From Phycisphaerae bacterium (GTDB lineage: Bacteria > Planctomycetota > Phycisphaerae > Phycisphaerales > SM1A02), in contig NYVS01000091.1 of the NCBI GenBank assembly GCA_002684755.1, positions 5,079 through 12,148 on the forward strand: a DNA stretch of 7,070 bases, written 5' to 3'. A model generated the notes under the pieces. That model was not told the DNA's origin. It ran no database searches and saw only the letters and a program-made list of their open reading frames with translations. How positions within the stretch are numbered: the first letter of the stretch is position 1; each line of letters starts with the position of its first letter. The position numbers and the translations under genes were made by a program. Shown here piece by piece: positions 1 to 6,486 of this stretch.

Positions 1-23
1 AGGCCGGTCGGACGGGTGCCATC

Positions 24-857
24 GTGGATCCGGCCACCACCGTGGTGATCACGGACGGTCGACTGGTGGTGACCACGCCGGGCGATGCGCCCACGACGTC
101 GATCGGTCTCAGCTGGCCGCGGACGATCGGGCTCTGGCTCGCCGCGCTCTTCACCCTCGCGATCTTCTCGTTCCTCTACAAGGACAACGCGCTCTACAAG
201 CTCGCGGAATCCACCGTGGTCGGCGTGTCCGCCGGGTACTGGATGGTGATCGGACTCTGGGACATGATCGTCCCCAACCTGTTCGGCAAGCTGCTTCCCG
301 GCTTCGTGCAGGGGAATCTCATCCCCGGGCTCTCCGCGGCTGGACCGAACTGGGCCTACCTCGTCCCGCTGATCTTCGGGTTGATGCTCCTGATGCGGCT
401 CGCGCCCAAGGGGCAGTTCTTCAGTCTCTGGACCCTCGCGTTCATCGTGGGCACGACCGCGGCGTTGCGGATGGTCGCCTACATCGAAGGTGACTTCCTG
501 AGTCAGATCAACGCGACGGTCACGCCGCTCTACCAGCAGGTCGTCAACGCCGACGGCACCGTCAACGGCTATTCGAGCTTCTGGGCGAGCGTGCGACAGA
601 TCACGCTGGTGGTCGGGGTGCTCGCCTGCCTGACGTACTTCTTCTTCTCGGTCGAGCACAAGGGTGCGGTCGGGAAGGTCGCCCGGCTCGGCATCTGGTT
701 CCTGATGATCACCTTCGGGGCGGCGTTCGGTTTCACGGTCATGGGTCGGATCGCCCTGCTGGCCGCCCGATTCGAATTCCTGTTCGACGACTGGCTCTGG
801 ATCATCGATCCCATGAATCAGCGAACGGTGGCCGCGGCCGCCGGCCTGCTCTTCTAG
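24..857 (+). CDS. Multi-pass inner-membrane protein of unknown function (5' end uncertain)
   Basis: The 277-residue product is strongly hydrophobic, with about six membrane segments at residues 35-52, 62-84, 109-126, 132-153, 187-209 and 220-240. Segments 1 and 2 are joined by a short polar stretch, FLYKDNALYKLAE, followed by GVSAGYWMVIGLWD. A soluble loop at about 155-186 lies between segments 4 and 5. I recognise no enzyme motif and assign no function; the style fits a conserved hypothetical membrane protein. The start is uncertain. The GTG at 24 has no clear Shine-Dalgarno site, and the frame stays open to the left edge of the window. Residues 6-19 (TVVITDGRLVVTTP) look like a beta hairpin, so the true protein may begin upstream and carry an N-terminal soluble part. 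The gene stands alone in the window and ends 36 bp before a strong hairpin. That it is a real membrane-protein gene is secure; the start and role are not. Confidence 0.82.
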   Translation: MDPATTVVITDGRLVVTTPGDAPTTSIGLSWPRTIGLWLAALFTLAIFSFLYKDNALYKLAESTVVGVSAGYWMVIGLWDMIVPNLFGKLLPGFVQGNLIPGLSAAGPNWAYLVPLIFGLMLLMRLAPKGQFFSLWTLAFIVGTTAALRMVAYIEGDFLSQINATVTPLYQQVVNADGTVNGYSSFWASVRQITLVVGVLACLTYFFFSVEHKGAVGKVARLGIWFLMITFGAAFGFTVMGRIALLAARFEFLFDDWLWIIDPMNQRTVAAAAGLLF

Positions 858-893
858 TCCGCCTCCGGATCGCCGACGTCGACGATGAATTAA

Positions 894-921
894 CGCGGCA
901 CCTCCGAAAGGAGGTGCCGCG
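894..921 (+). terminator. Perfect 12-bp hairpin with GAAA tetraloop, probable terminator
   Basis: Bases 894-905 (CGCGGCACCTCC) pair without a mismatch with 910-921 (GGAGGTGCCGCG) around a GAAA loop at 906-909. It lies 36 bp after the stop of the membrane-protein gene, the usual place for a terminator. The + side is followed by TCGTCGTAGGG, which is not a real T-tract. Read on the minus strand the stem is followed by TTAATTCAT, which is somewhat richer in T. It may therefore act as a weakly bidirectional or U-tract-independent terminator, or as a 3'-end stabiliser. Confidence 0.7.
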
Positions 922-1182
922 TCGTCGTAGGGTGAGGCCGGAGCCACGGGCGTTGGAGGCGGGGCGGGTCCCCGCATGGACGACATGCGAAATCGAAGCG
1001 AAGCAGGCACCGAGCCGCGAGGCAACCGTGATGCGTGCGGTCGGATCGGCCCCGGCGATGTCCGGTCCGGGGTCGTACGGACGGTCTCGGGCATCACCTG
1101 GTGGGGATCCCCTTCGAATCAGGATCGGCCTCGTCCCGTCGGAGACGGCGTTCGCGGCGCGTGGGCCGGGCCTCGACGATCG
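922..1182. other. Non-coding stretch before the secreted-protein gene
   Basis: This is the rest of a 325-bp gap between the membrane-protein stop (857) and the preferred start of the next gene (1183). Open frames cross it, including an in-frame extension of the downstream gene back to ATG 976. Their translations here are Arg/Gly/Pro-rich, with no domain or signal-peptide character, and look like GC-rich background. I see no convincing -35/-10 pair, tRNA or riboswitch. It presumably carries the promoter and 5' leader of the secreted-protein gene. Confidence 0.45.
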
Positions 1183-1821
1183 ATGGGCGTGGTCGCGGCG
1201 GCGGTGCTTGCGACGATCGGCGAATCGAGCCACGGAGATCTTCTCGTGGGATGGGATTTCAACGCCGTCGACACCTCGGCGGGATCGCTCCTCGCGGATG
1301 TCGGTTCGGGGCGACTGGAGTTCGACTCGATCTCGGACCAGCACGATCTCTTCGGCGGAACCTCGATGAATGCCTGGGGTGAGGCGGATCCGGGGGAGGC
1401 GTTGGGATTCCGGGGCCCGGCCGCGGAAACGGGTTCGCTCTTCCTGGAATGGGATCCGACGCCGGCGATCAGCGGTGGGCCGGGGGATCTCCACTGTTCA
1501 TTCGCGATGCGGCGGAGTGGTACCGGGAGCGCGTTGGTCGATGTCGACGCCTGGTCGGGAAGCGCGTGGATCTCCGTCGTTTCGATCACGACCACGACCG
1601 GATGGTCGACGGCCGTCTTCGGTCTCGATGACGTGCACGAGGCCTCGACGACGCTTCGGTTGAGGCTCACGCTTTCCGGCGCCTCGAGTCCGCAGGGAAC
1701 GGTTCGATTCGACAATCTTCGGATCGACGGCGTCGCGGTCCCGGCCCCGGGGGTGCTCGCGTCGATGCCGTTGCTGGTGCCGCTCTTCACACCGCGGATC
1801 CGTCACCGACGCCGTCGCTGA
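1183..1821 (+). CDS. Secreted protein with VPAPG-type PEP-CTERM sorting tail
   Basis: The 212-residue product starts with a short hydrophobic stretch (residues 2-13, VVAAAVLATIG core) and a possible signal-peptidase site after SSHG. GWDF then begins the mature chain (residues 23-26). The middle is Ser/Thr/Gly-rich with alternating beta-type strands and ends in RFDNLRIDGV (175-184), a pattern typical of secreted jelly-roll domains. The C-terminus has the three parts of a sorting signal: VPAPG (186-190), a hydrophobic run (LASMPLLVPLF) and a basic tail (RIRHRRRR). PEP-CTERM proteins are cleaved and anchored or released by exosortase; no exosortase lies in this window. The start is ambiguous. 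ATG 1183 gives an n-region with no basic residue. The same frame extends to ATG 976, which would put RR just before the hydrophobic stretch but leave a 69-residue leader. No strong Shine-Dalgarno site decides between them. The molecular role is unknown. Confidence 0.75.
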   Translation: MGVVAAAVLATIGESSHGDLLVGWDFNAVDTSAGSLLADVGSGRLEFDSISDQHDLFGGTSMNAWGEADPGEALGFRGPAAETGSLFLEWDPTPAISGGPGDLHCSFAMRRSGTGSALVDVDAWSGSAWISVVSITTTTGWSTAVFGLDDVHEASTTLRLRLTLSGASSPQGTVRFDNLRIDGVAVPAPGVLASMPLLVPLFTPRIRHRRRR

Positions 1822-1862
1822 CCCGTCGGGCGATCGTTCACGGGCCTTCCCACCGGGGGTGG
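1822..1862. terminator. Two weak hairpins between convergent genes
   Basis: Directly after the secreted-protein stop, CCCGT (1822-1826) can pair with ACGGG (1840-1844) across a 13-base loop. CCACC (1850-1854) can pair with GGTGG (1858-1862) across three bases. Neither is followed by a T-tract. This is the convergent junction with pdxA, whose stop lies at 1953, so termination is expected here. Five-base stems arise often by chance at this GC content. The rest of the gap, to 1952, shows nothing else. Confidence 0.25.
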
Positions 1863-1952
1863 CGGACCCTCCGGGCCGTCGCCCCCATGGATGCCCCGGT
1901 GGCTCGGCGTCATCGTCGTCCCCGGGACGCGGCCATCGGGAGGTCCGGTCGG

Positions 1953-3020
1953 TCAGGAGGACTTGGCGGCGCCGTCGTCGCCGGCGGGGAGCGAGTCCCG
2001 GGTCGCGAGGTCGAGGGCGAGATCGATCGCGGCCCGCATCGATCCGGCGTCGGCCTTGTTGCGGCCCGCGATGTCGAAGGCCGTGCCGTGGTCGGGGCTG
2101 GTTCGGAGAATGGGCAGGCCGAGGGTGACGTTGACCGCCTCGTCCCAGCCGAGGAGTTTCACGGGGATCAGGCCCTGGTCGTGATACATCGCCACCACGA
2201 GATCGAACCGACCGTTCGCGGCGCCGATGAAGATGGTGTCGGCGGGGTGCGGGCCGGTCGCCTTGATTCCGTGCTGCACCGCGACGTCGATCGCCGGGGC
2301 GATGACCCGCTGGTCCTCGTCGCCGAGAATGCCGTTCTCGCCCGCGTGGGGATTGAGGCCGCACACCGCGATCCGGGGCCGCTGGATTCCGAGCCGTCGG
2401 CAGAGATCGTGACCCAGTTCGATGGACTCGTGGACGCGGCCGATCGTGAGGACGTTCTTGACGTCCATCAGCGGAACGTGTGCGGTCGCGAGCACGACCT
2501 TGAGCCGAGGCGAGACGAAGGCCATGGCCTGTCGTTTCGAGCGGGTCCGGTGGGCCAGCAGTTCGCTGTGACCGGGCCACTTGAAGCCGGCGACCGACCA
2601 GGATTCCTTGCAGATCGGGGCGGTCACGATCGCGTCGACGTGCCGCGGATCGGTGTCGGGAAGCATCGCGTCGGCGATGACTTCCTCGACGAACCGCTTC
2701 GAGAGGTGGCCGCCGGCACGGGTCGGGCCGGGCTCCTGCGGGAGATTGAGATCGACGTCGTCGAAGTCGACCACCGTCACCGGAGGCAGCAGATCACCGC
2801 GGGCTCGGTCACTCGACTGGGCGACCCGGTACCAGTAGGGCCGGATGCCGGCTCGATCCGCCGCGAGATTGAGGAGTTCGTTGCGGCCGTGGATGACGAA
2901 CCGGGCCCGCTCGTGGAGGCGGGGATCCGCAAGCGCCTTGACGACGACTTCGGGTCCGATCCCGGCGGGATCACCCATGCTGACGCCGATCACCGGCTGG
3001 TTGGAGGAAGACGAATCCAT
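1953..3020 (-). CDS. pdxA: 4-hydroxythreonine-4-phosphate dehydrogenase PdxA
   Basis: PdxA oxidises 4-phosphohydroxy-L-threonine with NAD(P)+; the decarboxylated product is condensed by PdxJ in the deoxyxylulose-5-phosphate-dependent route to pyridoxal phosphate. It is a cytoplasmic, metal-dependent dimer. The 355-residue protein is full length, slightly longer than the roughly 330-residue E. coli enzyme. Visible motifs are GDPAGIGPE (16-24), TAPICKES (133-140), PGHSE (149-153), AHVPL (180-184), CGLNPHAGENG (220-230), MYHDQGL (278-284) and the C-terminal LRTSPDHGTAFDIAG (305-319). His181, His225 and His280 match the three metal-binding histidines of the family in spacing, and His151 matches the substrate-site His. 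The ATG at 3020 is fixed by an in-frame TAG four codons upstream; only a weak AGGG precedes it. It follows the transpeptidase gene by 64 bp. PdxA2-type phospho-threonate/erythronate dehydrogenases share these motifs. With no sugar-acid kinase beside it I favour vitamin B6 synthesis. Confidence 0.93.
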   Translation of the reverse strand: MDSSSSNQPVIGVSMGDPAGIGPEVVVKALADPRLHERARFVIHGRNELLNLAADRAGIRPYWYRVAQSSDRARGDLLPPVTVVDFDDVDLNLPQEPGPTRAGGHLSKRFVEEVIADAMLPDTDPRHVDAIVTAPICKESWSVAGFKWPGHSELLAHRTRSKRQAMAFVSPRLKVVLATAHVPLMDVKNVLTIGRVHESIELGHDLCRRLGIQRPRIAVCGLNPHAGENGILGDEDQRVIAPAIDVAVQHGIKATGPHPADTIFIGAANGRFDLVVAMYHDQGLIPVKLLGWDEAVNVTLGLPILRTSPDHGTAFDIAGRNKADAGSMRAAIDLALDLATRDSLPAGDDGAAKSS

Positions 3021-3055
3021 GCCCTGATTCTAGTCGTCTCGACGCTCCGATTCGA

Positions 3056-3083
3056 CGGCCCGGGGGCCGAACCCGTCCGGTTC
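3056..3083 (-). other. Two adjacent small hairpins between the transpeptidase gene and pdxA
   Basis: On the minus strand, one base after the transpeptidase TGA, a GAACC/GGTTC stem with a five-base loop (3069-3083) is abutted by a CGGCC/GGCCG stem with a four-base loop (3056-3069, sharing one base). There is no T-tract. It could trim or attenuate transcription between the two genes or stabilise the upstream mRNA end; it may also be chance in GC-rich DNA. Confidence 0.25.
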
Positions 3084-3084
3084 T

Positions 3085-4320
3085 TCAGTCCCGGATCTCG
3101 ATCGTCGACGAGGGGTGGGTCAGGACTTCGTAGACCAGCTCCACATCGTCCCCCAGCATGCGGACGCAGCCCATCGACATCTGACGGCCGATCGATTCGG
3201 GTTCGATGGTGCCGTGGATTCCGTAACCGTCCACATCACGATTGGCGTCCTCGATCCCTTCCAGTCCGATCCAGTGCTCGCCGATCGGGTTGGCGGGATC
3301 GTTGGCCTCGTACTCCTTGCGGGTCCGCGGATTGATCCAGTGCGGGTTCACGAGCTTGGAATTCACACGCACCCGGTAGAGGCCGGTCGGGGTGGCGTTG
3401 AACTCCCCGAGCCCCACGGGCAGCGACACCAGCATCGTTCGACCAGACTCGTTCCGCTGGAACAACGTGATCGTGTAGTCGGACTTGTCCACGACCGCGT
3501 CGAAGGTCCCGGTGGGCAGTCGAAGTTCCTGGCCGATGCGGATCGCGTTCGGGTTCGAGATGTTGTTGATCCGCGCGAGGAACATCTTGTCGGCGTCCAC
3601 GTTCTCGCGACGGACGATTCGTTCGAGACTGTCTCCGCTTCGAACCTTGTAGGTCGTGATGAACGGATTGTCGGGGAGGTTGGGACGGTCGAGCAGGGTG
3701 AGGGCCGCCAGTTCCCGCGCGAGGACCGTGGCCGACCGGCGATCGGCGGCGGAGAGTCCGCCGGAGACCCAGGCCGTGGTCAGGGCCTTGCGGGCCGCGA
3801 CGGGATCGGTTTCGGCGAGACGCCGGGCGTCCGCGAGCGACCCGGAGGCGGTCTTCGAGGATGCAGGATCGGGGCGGGTGGCAGGGGTCACCGGAGTGGG
3901 GCGGGATGTGGTCGGACGCGACGTCGCCGGCCGCGTCGGGGCGGGGGTCGGCGACGTGGAGGCGCTGCCGCTCGGGACGTTCGTATCCGTGGCCCGGGCG
4001 GATCGAGTCACGTCGGCAGGTCGCCGGGTCTCGGGCCGGACCGCGGCCCGACCGGGGCCGGGATCGAGGGTGATCTCGCTGGGGACTGGAGCACGGGAAT
4101 CGGATGAATCCACATCGCCGTCCACGACGTCACTGGTCGTGCCGGCGACCTGGTCGCCGCCTTCCGCGGCTTCGTCGTCGCGGAGCCACCACCATCCTGC
4201 GGCGACCACGCACGCCACGAGGAACAACAGAAGCAGGAGCCGTCGCCGCTGTGGTCTCCGACGGCTGCTCATGTAGCTGCGTCGGCTGGATGATCGACCG
4301 GACTGACTTGCAAGGGCCAT
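3085..4320 (-). CDS. Membrane-anchored LysM + L,D-transpeptidase (YkuD domain)
   Basis: The family joins peptidoglycan stem peptides by 3-3 cross-links, or attaches proteins to meso-DAP, outside the inner membrane. Order of parts in 411 residues: a basic cytoplasmic N-terminus (RRRPQRRR at 20-27); one membrane anchor at about 28-46; a long disordered Pro/Thr/Ser/Arg linker (about 50-160, with TSRPTTSRPTPVTPATRP); a helical segment 161-212; a LysM domain at about 223-269 (YKVRSGDSLERI to IGQELRLP); and the YkuD catalytic domain (about 272-410). The catalytic signature is complete: His369 in HGT, then SMGCVRM at 382-388 with nucleophile Cys385 and Arg387. The start is well supported by AAGGAGG seven bases upstream of ATG 4320. 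The gene is 226 bp downstream of the cyclo-ligase and 64 bp upstream of pdxA on the same strand. The LysM should hold the enzyme on glycan strands. Its preferred acceptor cannot be read from the sequence. Confidence 0.93.
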   Translation of the reverse strand: MALASQSGRSSSRRSYMSSRRRPQRRRLLLLLFLVACVVAAGWWWLRDDEAAEGGDQVAGTTSDVVDGDVDSSDSRAPVPSEITLDPGPGRAAVRPETRRPADVTRSARATDTNVPSGSASTSPTPAPTRPATSRPTTSRPTPVTPATRPDPASSKTASGSLADARRLAETDPVAARKALTTAWVSGGLSAADRRSATVLARELAALTLLDRPNLPDNPFITTYKVRSGDSLERIVRRENVDADKMFLARINNISNPNAIRIGQELRLPTGTFDAVVDKSDYTITLFQRNESGRTMLVSLPVGLGEFNATPTGLYRVRVNSKLVNPHWINPRTRKEYEANDPANPIGEHWIGLEGIEDANRDVDGYGIHGTIEPESIGRQMSMGCVRMLGDDVELVYEVLTHPSSTIEIRD

Positions 4321-4327
4321 CGAACGG

Positions 4328-4334
4328 CCTCCTT
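4328..4334 (-). promoter_or_regulatory. Strong Shine-Dalgarno site of the L,D-transpeptidase gene
   Basis: The minus strand reads AAGGAGG, then seven bases, then ATG. It is the strongest ribosome binding site in front of any gene in this window and decides for the start at 4320 over the in-frame Met17. Confidence 0.85.
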
Positions 4335-4546
4335 CGGCATCCGCCGAACTGAGTCGAAGAGAAAACGAGCGCCGCGGGATACGCGGGGGCCTCGGAACGA
4401 ACCGATCCGCTCATCACCCGCTCCGAAGCGATCCGGAGGGAGACGATGTTCGAACCGACGTGACAGCCTAGACACCCACCGTCGACGTCGTGTTCAATCG
4501 ACCGGATCAGGGGGAAAAGTGGAAAAACAAGGCGGTCCGAGGCGGT
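4335..4546 (-). promoter_or_regulatory. Structured gap upstream of the L,D-transpeptidase, likely promoter and leader
   Basis: This gap separates the cyclo-ligase stop from the transpeptidase ribosome site. On the minus strand the cyclo-ligase TGA is followed by a direct repeat, ACCGCC-TCGG-ACCGCC (4531-4546), and then a T-rich patch (TTGTTTTTCC and CTTTTCCCCC, about 4511-4530). That patch stands out in this GC-rich DNA. Nearer the gene, three small stems can form: CTCCG/CGGAG (4421-4438), TCGG/CCGA (4392-4405) and CCGCG/CGCGG (4372-4386). I find no clean -35/-10 pair. The size of the gap and the strong downstream ribosome site suggest separate transcription or a regulated leader. Confidence 0.35.
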
Positions 4547-5113
4547 TCAGGCTTCGTCCGCGACCATGACTTCATGGACGCGGACATCGTGTGCTTCGCT
4601 GGGAAGGTCGTCTCGGACCTGGCGGGAATGGCAGATGCCGATCAGGTGCACGGTCGATGGGAGCGCGGCGAGAAATCGGTCGTAGTAGCCGCCGCCCCGC
4701 CCCAGCCGCCGTCCGTCCCGGGCGAAGGCGACGCCGGGCACCAGGACGACGTCGAGCGACGCCGGATCGAGCTCCAGGACCGGCGGGGCGGGGCTCCGGA
4801 GTCCGTATCGATCGATCACCAGACCGGCCGCATCGAGTCCACGGAGTCTTCCGCAGGTCATCCGTCCGGCGTCGAGCGAGACCACCGGCGACGCCACCTC
4901 GATCCGGTCGTCTTCGAGCAGCGCCTCGATCGTCGGGTCCAGATCGATCTCGCCCGGGTCGGCGAGGTACGCCATGATCCGTGTCGCGGCCCTGGATCGA
5001 ATGATCTCGAGGCAGCGCGTCCGGGCGGCCAGGCCATCTCGAACACGTGCTTCCCGATCACGATCGAGCATGGCGCGGCGAACTTCATCGCGGATCACCG
5101 ACTTCGCCGTCAT
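4547..5113 (-). CDS. ygfA: 5-formyltetrahydrofolate cyclo-ligase (MTHFS/YgfA family)
   Basis: The enzyme uses ATP to convert 5-formyltetrahydrofolate (folinic acid) to 5,10-methenyltetrahydrofolate. This returns a dead-end folate that otherwise inhibits folate enzymes to the one-carbon pool. The 188-residue length is normal for this cytoplasmic family. The diagnostic motif is clear: LVPGVAFARDGRRLGRGGGYYDRFL at 124-148 gives the glycine-rich phosphate-binding loop and the conserved GYYDR. The N-terminus (IRDEVRRAM) corresponds to the family's usual basic first helix, and MAYLADPGEIDLDPTIEALLE (47-67) to the early strand-helix unit. The start is ATG 5113, which overlaps the rarA stop by four bases (ATGA), so translation is probably coupled to rarA. 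The frame is open further upstream, but that part lies inside rarA and has no family similarity. Confidence 0.92.
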   Translation of the reverse strand: MTAKSVIRDEVRRAMLDRDREARVRDGLAARTRCLEIIRSRAATRIMAYLADPGEIDLDPTIEALLEDDRIEVASPVVSLDAGRMTCGRLRGLDAAGLVIDRYGLRSPAPPVLELDPASLDVVLVPGVAFARDGRRLGRGGGYYDRFLAALPSTVHLIGICHSRQVRDDLPSEAHDVRVHEVMVADEA

Positions 5114-6486
5114 GCGTTTCTCGCTTCGGGGTCGTCGTCGGCGGATCGTCTTCGTCGTCTCAGGTCCTCGAGCGGTGCACGTTGATCGGCCTCGAGTCCC
5201 TGGTCGGTCGGCTCGTAGAAGACGCGGTCGACGCCGAGGTAACCGGTGGTTCCGACGCCGTCCTCGGCCTTGTGGGGTGAGCGGTACGCCGGTGCGTCCG
5301 GAGCACGACCCTTCTTCATCCCGCTGATCAACTCCAGCGGCACCGGCTGGGTGCGTCCCTCGCGAACTTCCTGCATGGCCGACCAGATCGCGGTCGCGGT
5401 GGCGTTGCTCTTGGGCGCCATCGCCATGTGGATCGCCGCCTGGGCCAGGGTGAGCTGTGCCTCCGGCATGCCGATCTTCTCCACGAGATTCCACGCGGCA
5501 TCGGCGACGGAGATGGCGCTTGGATCGGCCTGCCCGATGTCCTCGCTCGCGAGGATCGCGATCCGGCGGGCGATGAATCGCGGGTCTTCACCGGCCTCCA
5601 GCATCTTGGCGAGCCAATAGACCGCGGCGTCGGGATCCGAGCCGCGCATCGACTTGATGAACGCGCTGATCGTGTCGTAGTGACCGTCGCCGGATCGGTC
5701 GTAGACCACGGCACGCCGACCGATCGACGCTTCCGCGACCGCGAGATCGACCACGACGGACGTACCACCGCGTTCGGCCGGTTGGAGACTCCGGACCGCG
5801 ACTTCGAGGGTGTTGAGGGCCCGTCGGGCGTCGCCTTCACATGCGTCGGCGATGTGTTCGATCGCCTCGGCGGTCGCCTCCACCGCGAGGTCGCCGAAGC
5901 CATGAGGGTGTTCGATCGCCCGCTCCAGCAGTCGGACGATGGCGGATTCGTCGAGCGGCTTCACTTCGAGCACGGTGGACCGACTGGTGAGCGCGGCATT
6001 CACGGCGTACCAGGGGTTCTCGGTGGTCGCGCCGATCAGCGCGATGCCGCCACGCTCGACGCTCCCCAGAAGCACGTCCTGCTGACTGCGGCTGAAGCGG
6101 TGGATCTCGTCGAGGAACAGAATGGTCCGACGGCCGTCGTCACCAAGACGCCGATCGGCGGCTGCGAGGATCTCGCGGATCCGCGGCACGCCCACCTGAG
6201 CGGCGTTCTCGCGTTCGAGGTGGGCGTCCAGCCGGTCCGCGATGAGCAGTGCGAGGGTGGTCTTTCCGGTGCCGGGAGGCCCGTACAGCAACAGCGAGCC
6301 CACGATTCCGGCGTCGAGCATTCGTCGGAGCAGACCGCCCTCCTCGAGGAGGTGTTCCTGTCCGAGAACCTCGTTGATGGAATCGGGGCGCAAGCGATGC
6401 GCCAGGGGCTCGGCGGCCCGTCGGTGCCGGTCTCTTCCGTCTTCCCAGAGGTCTTGCACGGTCGGATCGTACCGTCGCGGGATCAC
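5110..6486 (-). CDS. rarA: Replication-associated recombination protein RarA (MgsA), AAA+ ATPase
   Basis: RarA is a tetrameric AAA+ ATPase of the clamp-loader class that works at stalled forks and single-stranded DNA gaps. The 458-residue protein shows PLAHRLRPDSINEVLGQEHLL (27-47), Walker A GPPGTGKTT (69-77), Walker B LFLDEIHRF (123-131), sensor-1 GATTENP (152-158), a conserved SR at 168-169 and sensor-2 GDARRALN (218-225). The family's most distinctive block follows: YDRSGDGHYDTISAFIKSMRGSDPDAA (262-288), then AGEDPRFIARR and ASEDIGQADP. The C-terminal part is less typical: the usual GYxYPHD segment is not evident, and the protein ends in a charged tail (DLRRRRRSADDDPEARNA). The start is a GTG at 6486. 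GTG at 6459 (Val10, giving MQDLWEDGRD) would also fit the family's short N-terminus, and neither has a good ribosome site. An in-frame stop at 6517-6519 excludes longer forms. The stop overlaps the cyclo-ligase start by four bases, and glmS diverges on the other side. Confidence 0.94.
   Translation of the reverse strand: MIPRRYDPTVQDLWEDGRDRHRRAAEPLAHRLRPDSINEVLGQEHLLEEGGLLRRMLDAGIVGSLLLYGPPGTGKTTLALLIADRLDAHLERENAAQVGVPRIREILAAADRRLGDDGRRTILFLDEIHRFSRSQQDVLLGSVERGGIALIGATTENPWYAVNAALTSRSTVLEVKPLDESAIVRLLERAIEHPHGFGDLAVEATAEAIEHIADACEGDARRALNTLEVAVRSLQPAERGGTSVVVDLAVAEASIGRRAVVYDRSGDGHYDTISAFIKSMRGSDPDAAVYWLAKMLEAGEDPRFIARRIAILASEDIGQADPSAISVADAAWNLVEKIGMPEAQLTLAQAAIHMAMAPKSNATATAIWSAMQEVREGRTQPVPLELISGMKKGRAPDAPAYRSPHKAEDGVGTTGYLGVDRVFYEPTDQGLEADQRAPLEDLRRRRRSADDDPEARNA

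Noticed and set aside
802..1494. Minus-strand and alternative + strand frames between 802 and 1660
   Set aside because: They cross the terminator hairpin or overlap the secreted-protein gene, with Arg-rich translations and no motif or ribosome site.
1887..3335. Long + strand open frame (482 codons) opposite pdxA and the end of the transpeptidase gene
   Set aside because: It mirrors the codon phase of pdxA, and the translation is low-complexity Arg/Gly/Asp-rich without domains. It spans two well-supported genes on the other strand.
3115..4107. + strand open frame of 330 codons opposite the L,D-transpeptidase gene
   Set aside because: Antisense shadow of a gene with an intact catalytic motif. 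The second half is Arg/Gly repeats produced by the linker's Thr-Arg-Pro codons read backwards.
4447..4462. TTCGAAC element resembling the T-loop of a tRNA
   Set aside because: Neither strand has the flanking five-base T-stem, acceptor stem or anticodon arm.
4446..4500. TTGAAC ... TAGGCT as a promoter for the transpeptidase gene (minus strand)
   Set aside because: The spacer is 21 bases and the -10 matches only three of six positions.
4321..4546. 6S RNA next to the folate cyclo-ligase gene, as in proteobacteria
   Set aside because: The gap lies downstream, not upstream, of the cyclo-ligase, and no long rod with a central bubble can be drawn; only short stems are seen.
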